A DNA stretch of 64,000 bases from CAMCYM01 sp964405405 (GTDB lineage Bacteria; Bacteroidota; Bacteroidia; Flavobacteriales_D; Sanyastnellaceae). Both the position numbers and the translations under genes were made by a program. The stretch spans positions 1-64,000 of the forward strand of contig CAYONT010000007.1 of assembly GCA_964405405.1 (NCBI GenBank). Direction: 5' to 3'. Below are positions 33,792 through 41,497 of the stretch, piece by piece. Every line of letters begins with the position of its first letter. The stretch's first letter is position 1. The notes beneath the pieces were generated by a model, which was not told where the DNA came from, searched no databases, and saw only the letters and a list, made by a program, of their open reading frames with translations.

Positions 33792-35252
33792 TTATTGCTT
33801 GGTCACGCGCAACGTCGTCACAGCATTGCCTGCTTGGATCGACACCACGTAAACACCAGCGTTGAGCGAAGAGAAATCAACCAGTTCACGCTGTTCGCCT
33901 GCAGGACGAACGCCCAAGTCGGTTGCGAGAACGCGTGCGCCCAAGGTGTTGTGCACCGTGATGGAAACGGGCTGGCTCTGGGCCAAAGAGAACGAAAGGG
34001 CGGCTTGGTCAGCGATGGGGTTCGGGAACACCAAAGCGGATGAAACCACATCCAGTTCAGCTACGTCGACCGTGATGCCCGTTACGTTCGCACCAGCGGA
34101 CTCCACAGCGAAATCGTAAGTTCCGTTGTAGGAGAAGATGGTCGAGAATTGGCCTTGGTTGTCGTCGTAGGAGTATACATTGGCGAATCCGTTCACGGAA
34201 CCACCGCCCCACTGGCTTCCGAACAAGCCATCTCCGTACGCATCATTGATGGTGAAGCTGTAGCAGCCGGTTGCGGGTACATTCACCCACCAGTTGTATT
34301 CGGTCACATCGGACAAGGTGTTTGGAGCCACTTGCTGGATTACCTGACCTGCCGAATTCTTGATGCTCCAAGAGGTTTCTTCACCCCAGTTGTCCGTCTT
34401 GATGTTGACACGGATCAAGCTCATGGCTTCGGTCGAAGGCGCGATGGTTGCTGCGGCCGAAGACGCCCAAGGCGCTCCGTTGACAGAAACGAGGTTGACG
34501 CTTACCGAACCGGTGCCCGTATAGCTGCCCAAATCCACCGTGGCATCCCCGTTGGTAGCCACCGAACCAGACCAGTTCACGTCGGGTTGTGCAACACCAT
34601 TCACGGTCACCTCGAAGGTGGCGCTGGTCACAGCGGCAGAACCGTAGTTCGTCAACAACACGCTGGCATTCCATCCGCCATCACAAGCCGTAGCGTCTCC
34701 GTTGTAGGCAATGATGGGCGCTGCACCCGAGATGCTGTTGGCGCAGTCGCCGAAAGCCATTTCCAGGTGCGATGTGAAGGAAGATTGGCCCGATTCCACG
34801 AGGATGCCGTCGGGGCAAATCGTGTAAATCGTTGGGAAGTAAGTACCGGCGTAGTCATCGAAGATGTCTCCGGTGTTGTCCACAATCGGGTAGGTCGTAC
34901 CGGTGATCCAGTCGCCTTGGGTGGCCCCACCGGTTCCCTGCAAGTCCTGCAAGGTGGTTTGGTCATCCCCCTCAAAGAAGAACACCATCAAGTCGTCCGT
35001 TCCGTTCGGTCCGAAGGCATCATACAAATCGCCCAAGATGTGGGTGTTGTGGTAGCCCCAGCAGGGCCCGCACCACGTGGCAGAGAAGTCGATGATGACC
35101 GTCTTGCCCTCGTCCAGCAAGGATTGCAGGTGCCAGGTGTTTCCATTCAAGTCCGTGACCGTCCAGTCAGGAGCCACACTGCCGTCGGGCAGCTGTGCAA
35201 AAGAGGTCACCGAGATCATCAAGGCAACCAGGAGCGTGTAAAAGTGCTTCAT
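33792..35252 (-). CDS. Secreted thioredoxin-domain protein with T9SS sorting domain (copy 2)
   Basis: 486 aa. Signal peptide MKHFYTLLVALMISVTSFAQ, then a thioredoxin domain with FSATWCGPCWGYH and TYFPTIYTICP, alignable to copy 1 at roughly six residues in ten by eye over the first 145 mature residues. A beta-rich middle, the module ATGCYSFTINDAYGDGLFGS (near 330), and a C-terminal sorting domain beginning LVFPNPIADQ follow. A -7 box (TAAATTTG) lies 36 nt upstream and a strong terminator follows, so it is a single-gene transcript. Redox target unknown; disulfide exchange outside the outer membrane is inferred. Confidence 0.88.
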   Translation of the reverse strand: MKHFYTLLVALMISVTSFAQLPDGSVAPDWTVTDLNGNTWHLQSLLDEGKTVIIDFSATWCGPCWGYHNTHILGDLYDAFGPNGTDDLMVFFFEGDDQTTLQDLQGTGGATQGDWITGTTYPIVDNTGDIFDDYAGTYFPTIYTICPDGILVESGQSSFTSHLEMAFGDCANSISGAAPIIAYNGDATACDGGWNASVLLTNYGSAAVTSATFEVTVNGVAQPDVNWSGSVATNGDATVDLGSYTGTGSVSVNLVSVNGAPWASSAAATIAPSTEAMSLIRVNIKTDNWGEETSWSIKNSAGQVIQQVAPNTLSDVTEYNWWVNVPATGCYSFTINDAYGDGLFGSQWGGGSVNGFANVYSYDDNQGQFSTIFSYNGTYDFAVESAGANVTGITVDVAELDVVSSALVFPNPIADQAALSFSLAQSQPVSITVHNTLGARVLATDLGVRPAGEQRELVDFSSLNAGVYVVSIQAGNAVTTLRVTKQ

Positions 35253-35288
35253 GTAAGAAACAGGTGATTGGTTTTCAATTCAAGAGGC

Positions 35289-35296
35289 CAAATTTA
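35289..35296 (-). promoter_or_regulatory. -7 box (TAAATTTG) of thioredoxin-T9SS copy 2
   Basis: Exact TAnnTTTG match on the minus strand, giving a leader of about 30 nt. No good -33 TTG at 19-21 nt. Confidence 0.5.
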
Positions 35297-35369
35297 GCCC
35301 CAACAGGCCCCGCGAATGTAACGAAACCCAAGCGTTTCCCACAACGATATGTGCAGGAAATCCGCGGAA

Positions 35370-37085
35370 TTAGAAACTGCTCGTGAAGGTGACCTCGAAT
35401 CCGTTGGAGGCGGGCACAGCCCGACAAACCCCCCCGATGCAAAAAATTCCCTCCCGGCGCTTTCCGTAACCCACCGCCAGGCGGTGGGGTCCCTCGGTGT
35501 ATCCCACGGCCCCGTACAAGTAATGCACCCGCGCCCCGACATCTGGATTCCCGTAGTTGTACTGGTCCATCACGCTCGCAAACCAGTGCGGACTCCACGT
35601 GTACTCCACGATGGCCGTGGCCCAGTCCCCCTTGTCCTGTTCGGTGAACAACCCTTGCACCTCCGCCCGCAGACTCTGCTTGGGGGCCGTCTTCCACTGT
35701 GCCTCGAGGACGTGGATGTCGGCATACACGAGCCCCTTAAACGTCGTGGTCACCGGCGTGGCCAACGTGTTGAATTCCAGGTAGAAATATGCGTACTTCA
35801 ATTTGAGATCGGCGTTGACCTTCCGCTCCAACAGCACGTTGACATCGCGGACAAACTTCGACGGGCCAAACCCCCAACTGTTCCTTCGGAATCCCATGGT
35901 GGCGCCCTCCACCCCCTGCAACCGTGTGGTATCCAGCCCGTTCGCTGCCGCCACATTCAAGGTCACCCGCGTCCCGTACCGCCCGCCCAACCAGGTTTCC
36001 TTGGGCACCGTGTAATACAACTCGCCCCCGATGCTCGATTCGCCGGCCACCACCGTCGCGTAGGGGTACAGCGTGGCCGCGAGGTTGTACGTATGTTGCT
36101 TGGTGATCGCCGGGATGTAGTTGATGGGCAAGTCGAAGAGCAACACATTGCGGTCCGAGCGGAAGCTCATGTTGTCCACCGTTTTTGCGTTCAGCACCCA
36201 TCCAAATCCACGTTGAGCGTAGGCCAAATCCACCAGCAACGCCTCCCCTTTCCGATACACGTACTGGTTGTCGGCGCTGGGGTCGTTGATTTTCGTGGCG
36301 TACTCCACGTTGCCCGACCATCGGCCGCGCTGGACGCCGAGCCGGTAGGACCAAGCGGCAACGTTTTGGGGCAGCGTCAGGACGAGGGTGTCCTTGGCGA
36401 TGGTGGAACCCGCTTGGAACCGGCTCACGAAGTTGCCGCCGAGGATGACCCGCAGGTCGCGGACGGACCAGGCTTCCCGCAGGTCGTTCAGGGAGACCTG
36501 GGCGTCCACCGCCCGCACCAGTCCGGGACCCAGGATGAGGCCGTCGTTGAAGTCGAGGCGCTGCTTGCCCAGGAGGGCCTTGAGTTCGAGGCCGGGAACC
36601 GGCGTCAAGATGAGCCGAAATCCATCAAGGGCGTTGTCGATACCCAGGGCACGTTCCTCGTAACTGCGCAACACGATGCCGCTTCCGAACTGCTCGTAGA
36701 AATTCCCCAGGGTGATGTCCAGTCCCACCTCGGGATCGCTGTAGCGGGCAAAGCGGTACCCCACGCCGGTCCCCTTGAACCGTCCCGGAAATCCGACCAC
36801 GGCATTGAGGTACGACTCGTAGCGCATGCCCGCCGAGAAGTTGCCGCGGGTGTAAATGAGGTTCCCGTAAGCGTTCAGGGCCGACTTTTCAGGGGGCACC
36901 ACCGCGCCGATCAGGGAGTCGGGCGCATAGGATTGCCACAGGAGCTGGACGTTGCCAGTGATGCGCCCGGGTGCACCCTCCTCAGCGGCACCACCCTCCT
37001 CTTGGGCCCGGACACCCCCCGCGAGGCCCACGAGCAGCCCCATGCTGAGCCATGCGCAACAAGCCCCCCACAGGGTCGCCCTCAT
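35370..37085 (-). CDS. DUF6029-type outer-membrane protein
   Basis: 571 aa. Signal peptide (to about residue 28, VRAQ), then repeated beta-strands (RITGNVQLLWQSYAPDS, YGNLIYTRGNFSAGMRYESYLN, GTGVGYRFARYSDPEVGLDITLGNFYEQFGSGIVLRSYEERALGIDNALDG) through to a C-terminal aromatic strand EVTFTSSF. This matches the bacteroidete DUF6029 family, predicted outer-membrane barrels with no established function. It overlaps the upstream tlpA-like gene by 4 nt, a pairing I recall as conserved in Bacteroidota, so a redox-linked envelope role is possible. Confidence 0.8.
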   Translation of the reverse strand: MRATLWGACCAWLSMGLLVGLAGGVRAQEEGGAAEEGAPGRITGNVQLLWQSYAPDSLIGAVVPPEKSALNAYGNLIYTRGNFSAGMRYESYLNAVVGFPGRFKGTGVGYRFARYSDPEVGLDITLGNFYEQFGSGIVLRSYEERALGIDNALDGFRLILTPVPGLELKALLGKQRLDFNDGLILGPGLVRAVDAQVSLNDLREAWSVRDLRVILGGNFVSRFQAGSTIAKDTLVLTLPQNVAAWSYRLGVQRGRWSGNVEYATKINDPSADNQYVYRKGEALLVDLAYAQRGFGWVLNAKTVDNMSFRSDRNVLLFDLPINYIPAITKQHTYNLAATLYPYATVVAGESSIGGELYYTVPKETWLGGRYGTRVTLNVAAANGLDTTRLQGVEGATMGFRRNSWGFGPSKFVRDVNVLLERKVNADLKLKYAYFYLEFNTLATPVTTTFKGLVYADIHVLEAQWKTAPKQSLRAEVQGLFTEQDKGDWATAIVEYTWSPHWFASVMDQYNYGNPDVGARVHYLYGAVGYTEGPHRLAVGYGKRREGIFCIGGVCRAVPASNGFEVTFTSSF

Positions 37086-37600
37086 TTGCGTCCGTACTTC
37101 AGGAGCTGCTGGAAGACTTCGTCCTCGTCCCCGTCCGCGTAATTGTTGTGTTGCCAAACGATTTGGCCTTTTCCATCCACCAGGAAGGTGTGGGGCACGT
37201 TGATGACCTGCATGGCCCGCGCAAATTCCTTGTTGGGGTCGAGCAAAACCTGATAATCCCAGTCGACGCTCGACACGTAAGGAGCCACCCGCGAGGTGCT
37301 CCGGGCATCGTCGATGCTCACGGCCACAATCCGCACCCCGGTGCGCTTCTGCCACTCGGCATAGTGCTCCATGTAGGCGTTGAGTTCCCGCTTGCAAGGG
37401 CTGCACCAGGTGGCCCAGAAGCAGACCAGGGTGGGGGCACCGCTTTGGGCCAAACTCGCCGTATTCACACTTTTCCCATTCAAATCGCGCAAGGTGACCG
37501 ATGGCAATTTTTGCCCCCATGAGGGAAGGGTCAGCAAGAAAAGGGCGCACACAGCGAGTCCTGCGCGCAAGGAGTTGGAGAGGGCGTTCATCGGTTTCAT
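37082..37600 (-). CDS. TlpA-like thioredoxin family protein
   Basis: 172 aa. Signal peptide (to about residue 29), then a TlpA domain with LVCFWATWCSPCKRELNAYM (CSPC active site near residue 65) and NVPHTFLVDGKGQ (cis-Pro). It should act as a periplasmic thiol-disulfide reductant. A TAAATTCG box lies 17 nt upstream. Translationally coupled (ATGA) to the DUF6029 barrel gene. Confidence 0.9.
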   Translation of the reverse strand: MKPMNALSNSLRAGLAVCALFLLTLPSWGQKLPSVTLRDLNGKSVNTASLAQSGAPTLVCFWATWCSPCKRELNAYMEHYAEWQKRTGVRIVAVSIDDARSTSRVAPYVSSVDWDYQVLLDPNKEFARAMQVINVPHTFLVDGKGQIVWQHNNYADGDEDEVFQQLLKYGRK

Positions 37601-37676
37601 GGCAATCTCGAAAGGGGCGAATTTAAGGGAACTGCGGGTGTTTTCAGTGGATCATCAGCGGACCGGGCCACTGGGG

Positions 37677-37684
37677 TATATTTG
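37677..37684 (+). promoter_or_regulatory. -7 box (TATATTTG) five nt before a start codon
   Basis: Exact TAnnTTTG match ending five nt before the ATG at 37690, one of the leaderless-type arrangements in this window. Confidence 0.5.
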
Positions 37685-37689
37685 TCTGC

Positions 37690-38475
37690 ATGAACCGTAC
37701 CAAAGTTTTTGCTATCGCTGCGGCCTGTGGATGGGCTGCTTGTGGGGTTACCCTGGCGCAACCGACCCTGGTGGATCCCGTAGATGCCGTGGAGGGAACG
37801 CTGAGTGACCCTGCGTTCGATGAGGTTTCCATCCACTGGGATGTACTCAACGGCACAAATGAGGACCTGACATTGATGGTGACCCGGACGCTGGTACAAG
37901 CCGTCACGCCTTACAACCAGCCTTATACCGCAGGGGCTCCCGGCGCCTACGACCGGTTCTGCTGGGGCCCGCTCTGCTACAACTTCGGCACGGCGTCCAG
38001 CTCCACCAATGCTTCGCTCTTGGTGACCATTCCCCCGGGCCTCGCGAATACGACGTTCGTTGCCGATTACTACCACAATGGGGTCGCGGGCATGACCGCC
38101 ATCGACTACTGTTTCCATCCCGTTGGCGCACTGGAAGCGGGCGCATGCCACGTGGTCAACTATTGCATGGACGCGGAGAACTGCGTTTTGGGGGTGGGCT
38201 CGGCTGTGGGATCGGCCGCAGGTCCGCGCATCGTTTCCGTGGCCCCCCAGCCGTTGGTGGAACTGGGATCGCTGACCTTCGACCTCGCAGGAGCGGGCAA
38301 GGGCCGCCTTCGGCTGGTCAATGCTGCGGGGATGCAGGCAGCGGCCTGGGACCTCGATGCCGACCGAGGCACCTTGTTCGTGTCTGCTTCTGACTTCGCG
38401 CCTGGCATGTACATTGCTGTACTCGAAGTGGAAGGGGTCACCCGCCACACAGCGCGTTGCTGGGTCGGTCGCTGA
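37690..38475 (+). CDS. Secreted protein with T9SS sorting domain, function unknown
   Basis: 261 aa. Signal peptide ending GVTLAQ (about residue 23). The middle has no recognised domain: DEVSIHWDVLNGTNEDLTLMVTRTLVQ suggests a beta-sandwich, with several cysteines (FCWGPLCYN, DYCFHP, NYCMDAENC). The C-terminal 80 residues look like a T9SS type A sorting domain (VAPQPLVELGSLTFDLAG...APGMYIAVLEVEG). Monocistronic by context; the next gene has its own promoter. Confidence 0.72.
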   Translation: MNRTKVFAIAAACGWAACGVTLAQPTLVDPVDAVEGTLSDPAFDEVSIHWDVLNGTNEDLTLMVTRTLVQAVTPYNQPYTAGAPGAYDRFCWGPLCYNFGTASSSTNASLLVTIPPGLANTTFVADYYHNGVAGMTAIDYCFHPVGALEAGACHVVNYCMDAENCVLGVGSAVGSAAGPRIVSVAPQPLVELGSLTFDLAGAGKGRLRLVNAAGMQAAAWDLDADRGTLFVSASDFAPGMYIAVLEVEGVTRHTARCWVGR

Positions 38476-38536
38476 TCAAAAGGCGGTAAAGTCCGCTCCC
38501 GGGTCTGTCGGGGTCCAGAAGCCATCACAAAAAGTG

Positions 38537-38567
38537 TTGCACACCCGGACAGATTTGCTGACTTTTG
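38537..38567 (+). promoter_or_regulatory. Promoter of the maeB-ruvA-sprA transcript
   Basis: TTG at 38537-38539 and GACTTTTG at 38560-38567 (one mismatch to TAnnTTTG) are 20 nt apart. The box ends seven nt before the first ATG of maeB. Confidence 0.5.
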
Positions 38568-38574
38568 CGCGCTT

Positions 38575-40887
38575 ATGATGCATCCATCGAACAAACAGGA
38601 GGCGCTGGACTACCATGCCAGGGGCCGGCGGGGCAAGATCGAAGTGGTGCCCACAAAGCCTTACAGTTCCCAGCGGGACCTTTCCTTGGCCTACAGTCCG
38701 GGGGTGGCAGAACCCTGCAAGGCCATCGCTGCGAATCCGGAGGATGTATACAAGTACACAGCCAAGGGCAACCTCGTGGCCGTCATCACCAACGGCACAG
38801 CAGTGTTGGGTTTGGGGGACATCGGACCCGCTGCGGGAAAGCCTGTGATGGAGGGGAAAGGGGTGTTGTTCAAGGTGTTCGCCGACATCGATGTATTTGA
38901 CATTGAAGTGGATGCGTCGGATGTGGATCTTTTCGTTGCCACGGTGAAGGCCATTGCCCCCACCTTCGGCGGCATCAACTTGGAGGACATCAAGGCGCCC
39001 GAGGCATTTGAAATCGAGCGTCGGTTGAAGGAGGAGCTCGACATCCCCGTGATGCACGATGACCAGCATGGAACGGCCATCATCTCCGCTGCGGCGCTTT
39101 TGAATGCGCTTGAGCTGGCTGGGAAATCTTTAGACCAAATCCGGGTCGTCATCTCGGGCGCCGGCGCGGCCGCGATGTCCTGCGTGGACATCTATGAGCA
39201 GCTGGGGCTTCAGGTGTCCCATGTGGCGATGTTCGATTCCAAGGGCCACATCCACCGGGGGCGCACCGACTTGGACGAGCGGAAATCCCGCTACGCCACG
39301 GACGTCGCTTATGCCGACCTGGGAGAGGCGCTGCAAGGCGCTGATGTCTTCTTGGGTTTGAGTAAGGGGGGCTTACTTACGGCGGATGACATCCGGCGGA
39401 TGGCCGATCGGCCCATCGTTTTTGCTCTGGCGAACCCAGACCCCGAGATTCCATACGCTGAGGCAGTGGCAGCCCGTCCCGATTTGATTATGGCCACCGG
39501 GCGGAGCGACCATCCCAACCAAGTAAACAACGTGCTCGGATTCCCCTACATCTTTCGGGGAGCCCTGGACGTCCGAGCCACCACGATCAATGATGCGATG
39601 AAACTGGCGGCGGTGCATGCCATCGCCCAACTCGCGAAGGAAACCGTGCCGGACCAAGTGGCGGAAGCCTATGGTAGCCAGTTGCTCACCTTCGGCCCTG
39701 AACTCATCATCCCCAAACCGTTGGATCCGCGGTTGATTTCGGCAGTCTCTCCAGCGGTAGCCCGGGCGGCCATGGAATCGGGGGTGGCCCGGGAGCCCAT
39801 CTTGGATTGGGACCGTTACGCCGCCCAATTGCAGGCACGTTTGGGTCGGGACAACACCTTCAGCCGCACCATCGCAGAGCGGGCACGCAAGAATCCCAAG
39901 CGTGTGGTGTTTGCCGAGGCAAACACGTACAAAGTTCTCAAGGCCGCTGAACAGGCACTGGATGAGGGCATCGCCACCCCCATCCTGTTGGGGCGCCGGG
40001 ATGAGATAGAAGCGCTGATGCAGGCCCACCACATCCAGCTCGATGGCGTTGAGATCATCGATCCGCGTTCCCGGGAGGAAGATGCACGATGCAAATTGTT
40101 CGGAGACAGTATGTTTGCCTTGCGCCGGCGCAAAGGCATGACAGCCTCGGAGGGCGAACGGCTGATGCGGCAGCGGAACTACTTCGGCGCCATGTTGGTT
40201 CAGACGGGGTATGCGGATGCTCTGCTTAGTGGTTTGACCCGCACCTACCCCGAGGTCATCCGGCCCGCGCTGCAAGTTATCGGTTGCGCCCCAGGCGTAT
40301 CCAAGGTGGCTGGCATGTATATCCTCGAAACCAAGCGGGGCCCGATGTTCTTTGCAGATACCACCGTCAACATCAACCCCACGGTCGAGGAGATTGTGGC
40401 CATCACCTTGTTGACCGCTGAGGCTGTGCGCAAATTGCGCATCGTCCCGCGGATTGCGTTGCTGAGCTACTCCAACTTCGGATCTGCGCAAGGAACAGAG
40501 GCACAGAAGATGGCTGAAGCCACCCGAATCTTGCACGAACGGCATCCCGATTTGATTGTGGATGGGGAAATCCAGGCAAACTTTGCCCTGAACAACGAAT
40601 TGTTGTCGGAGTCTTTCCCATTCTCCACGCTGGCCACCCGTCAGGTGAATACCCTGATTTTCCCCAATCTCGCCGCCGGGAACATTGCTTACAAGTTGCT
40701 TCAGGAAATGGTGGGATTGCAGGTACAGGGTCCGGTGCTGTTGGGCATGCGCAAGAGCTTCCATGTCCTGCAGATGGGGTCATCGGTCCGAGAAATTCTG
40801 GACATGGTGCGTCTGGCCGTGGTGGATGCCCAGAACCGCAACGTAGGGGAGAGGGAGCTGCCCACGGAACCCTTGCCCGTCTCATGA
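38575..40887 (+). CDS. maeB: NADP-type malic enzyme with phosphotransacetylase-like domain
   Basis: 770 aa, the MaeB type that decarboxylates malate to pyruvate. The malic domain (about 1-430) has SLAYSPGVAEPCKAI, TNGTAVLGLGDIG, LEDIKAPEAFEIE and MHDDQHGTAI; the NAD-binding part has VISGAGAAAMSC. From about 440 to 770 a PTA_PTB domain follows (TYKVLKAAEQALDEGIATPILLG...), which in this family is a regulatory domain rather than an active transacetylase. Two adjacent ATGs (38575, 38578) are both possible starts. ATGA overlap with ruvA. Confidence 0.95.
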   Translation: MMHPSNKQEALDYHARGRRGKIEVVPTKPYSSQRDLSLAYSPGVAEPCKAIAANPEDVYKYTAKGNLVAVITNGTAVLGLGDIGPAAGKPVMEGKGVLFKVFADIDVFDIEVDASDVDLFVATVKAIAPTFGGINLEDIKAPEAFEIERRLKEELDIPVMHDDQHGTAIISAAALLNALELAGKSLDQIRVVISGAGAAAMSCVDIYEQLGLQVSHVAMFDSKGHIHRGRTDLDERKSRYATDVAYADLGEALQGADVFLGLSKGGLLTADDIRRMADRPIVFALANPDPEIPYAEAVAARPDLIMATGRSDHPNQVNNVLGFPYIFRGALDVRATTINDAMKLAAVHAIAQLAKETVPDQVAEAYGSQLLTFGPELIIPKPLDPRLISAVSPAVARAAMESGVAREPILDWDRYAAQLQARLGRDNTFSRTIAERARKNPKRVVFAEANTYKVLKAAEQALDEGIATPILLGRRDEIEALMQAHHIQLDGVEIIDPRSREEDARCKLFGDSMFALRRRKGMTASEGERLMRQRNYFGAMLVQTGYADALLSGLTRTYPEVIRPALQVIGCAPGVSKVAGMYILETKRGPMFFADTTVNINPTVEEIVAITLLTAEAVRKLRIVPRIALLSYSNFGSAQGTEAQKMAEATRILHERHPDLIVDGEIQANFALNNELLSESFPFSTLATRQVNTLIFPNLAAGNIAYKLLQEMVGLQVQGPVLLGMRKSFHVLQMGSSVREILDMVRLAVVDAQNRNVGERELPTEPLPVS

Positions 40888-41495
40888 TTCACTTTTTGCG
40901 CGGACGTTTGGCCAGCAAAAATCCGGCGCTGGTGGTGGTGGATTGCCAAGGAGTGGGCTATGCGGTGGCCATCAGCCTGTCCACGTATGAACAACTGGGG
41001 ACGGTGGGAGAGGAGGTCATGCTGCTGACGCACTTGGTGGTCCGTGAAGATGCCCACTTGTTGTATGGGTTCGCGGAAGAGGGGGAACGGGCGCTTTTTC
41101 TGGCCCTCATTGGCGTCAGTGGCGTGGGCGCCAACACGGCGCGGATGATCCTAAGTGCCATGGATGCTGCGACGGCACAGGAGGCTATCCGCAACGGAGA
41201 CGTCAAGGCGATGCAACGGGTCAAGGGCATCGGAACAAAGACCGCCCAGCGGATTTTGGTGGATTTGCAGGACAAACTCGCCGCCCTCGAAGGGATGGGG
41301 GGGACGTTCGCATTTCCGGGTGCAAAAAATTCTTCGGCACAACGCAACAATCCCCGCAATGATGCGTTGACTGCCTTGGTGTCTTTGGGATTTGACCGCA
41401 CCCGTTGCGAGCGAACCCTGGACCAAATCATCGAGCAATCCCCATCAGATCTCCCCGTGGAAGCCCTGATCAAACAAGCGTTGAAGTCGCTCTGA
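40884..41495 (+). CDS. ruvA: Holliday junction branch migration protein RuvA
   Basis: 203 aa. Domain I starts MIHFLRGRLASKNPALVVVDCQGVGYAV, domain II has the helix-hairpin-helix motifs LIGVSGVGANTARMIL and VKGIGTKTAQRILVDL, and domain III (from about 155) contacts RuvB. RuvA binds four-way junctions and loads RuvB. Coupled to maeB by ATGA; sprA begins 2 nt after its stop, an order common in Flavobacteriia. Confidence 0.95.
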   Translation: MIHFLRGRLASKNPALVVVDCQGVGYAVAISLSTYEQLGTVGEEVMLLTHLVVREDAHLLYGFAEEGERALFLALIGVSGVGANTARMILSAMDAATAQEAIRNGDVKAMQRVKGIGTKTAQRILVDLQDKLAALEGMGGTFAFPGAKNSSAQRNNPRNDALTALVSLGFDRTRCERTLDQIIEQSPSDLPVEALIKQALKSL

Positions 41496-41497
41496 GC

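Noticed and set aside
35349..37142. 597-codon plus-strand open frame opposite the DUF6029 gene
   Set aside because: Shadow of the real minus-strand gene, without signal, motif or plausible start.
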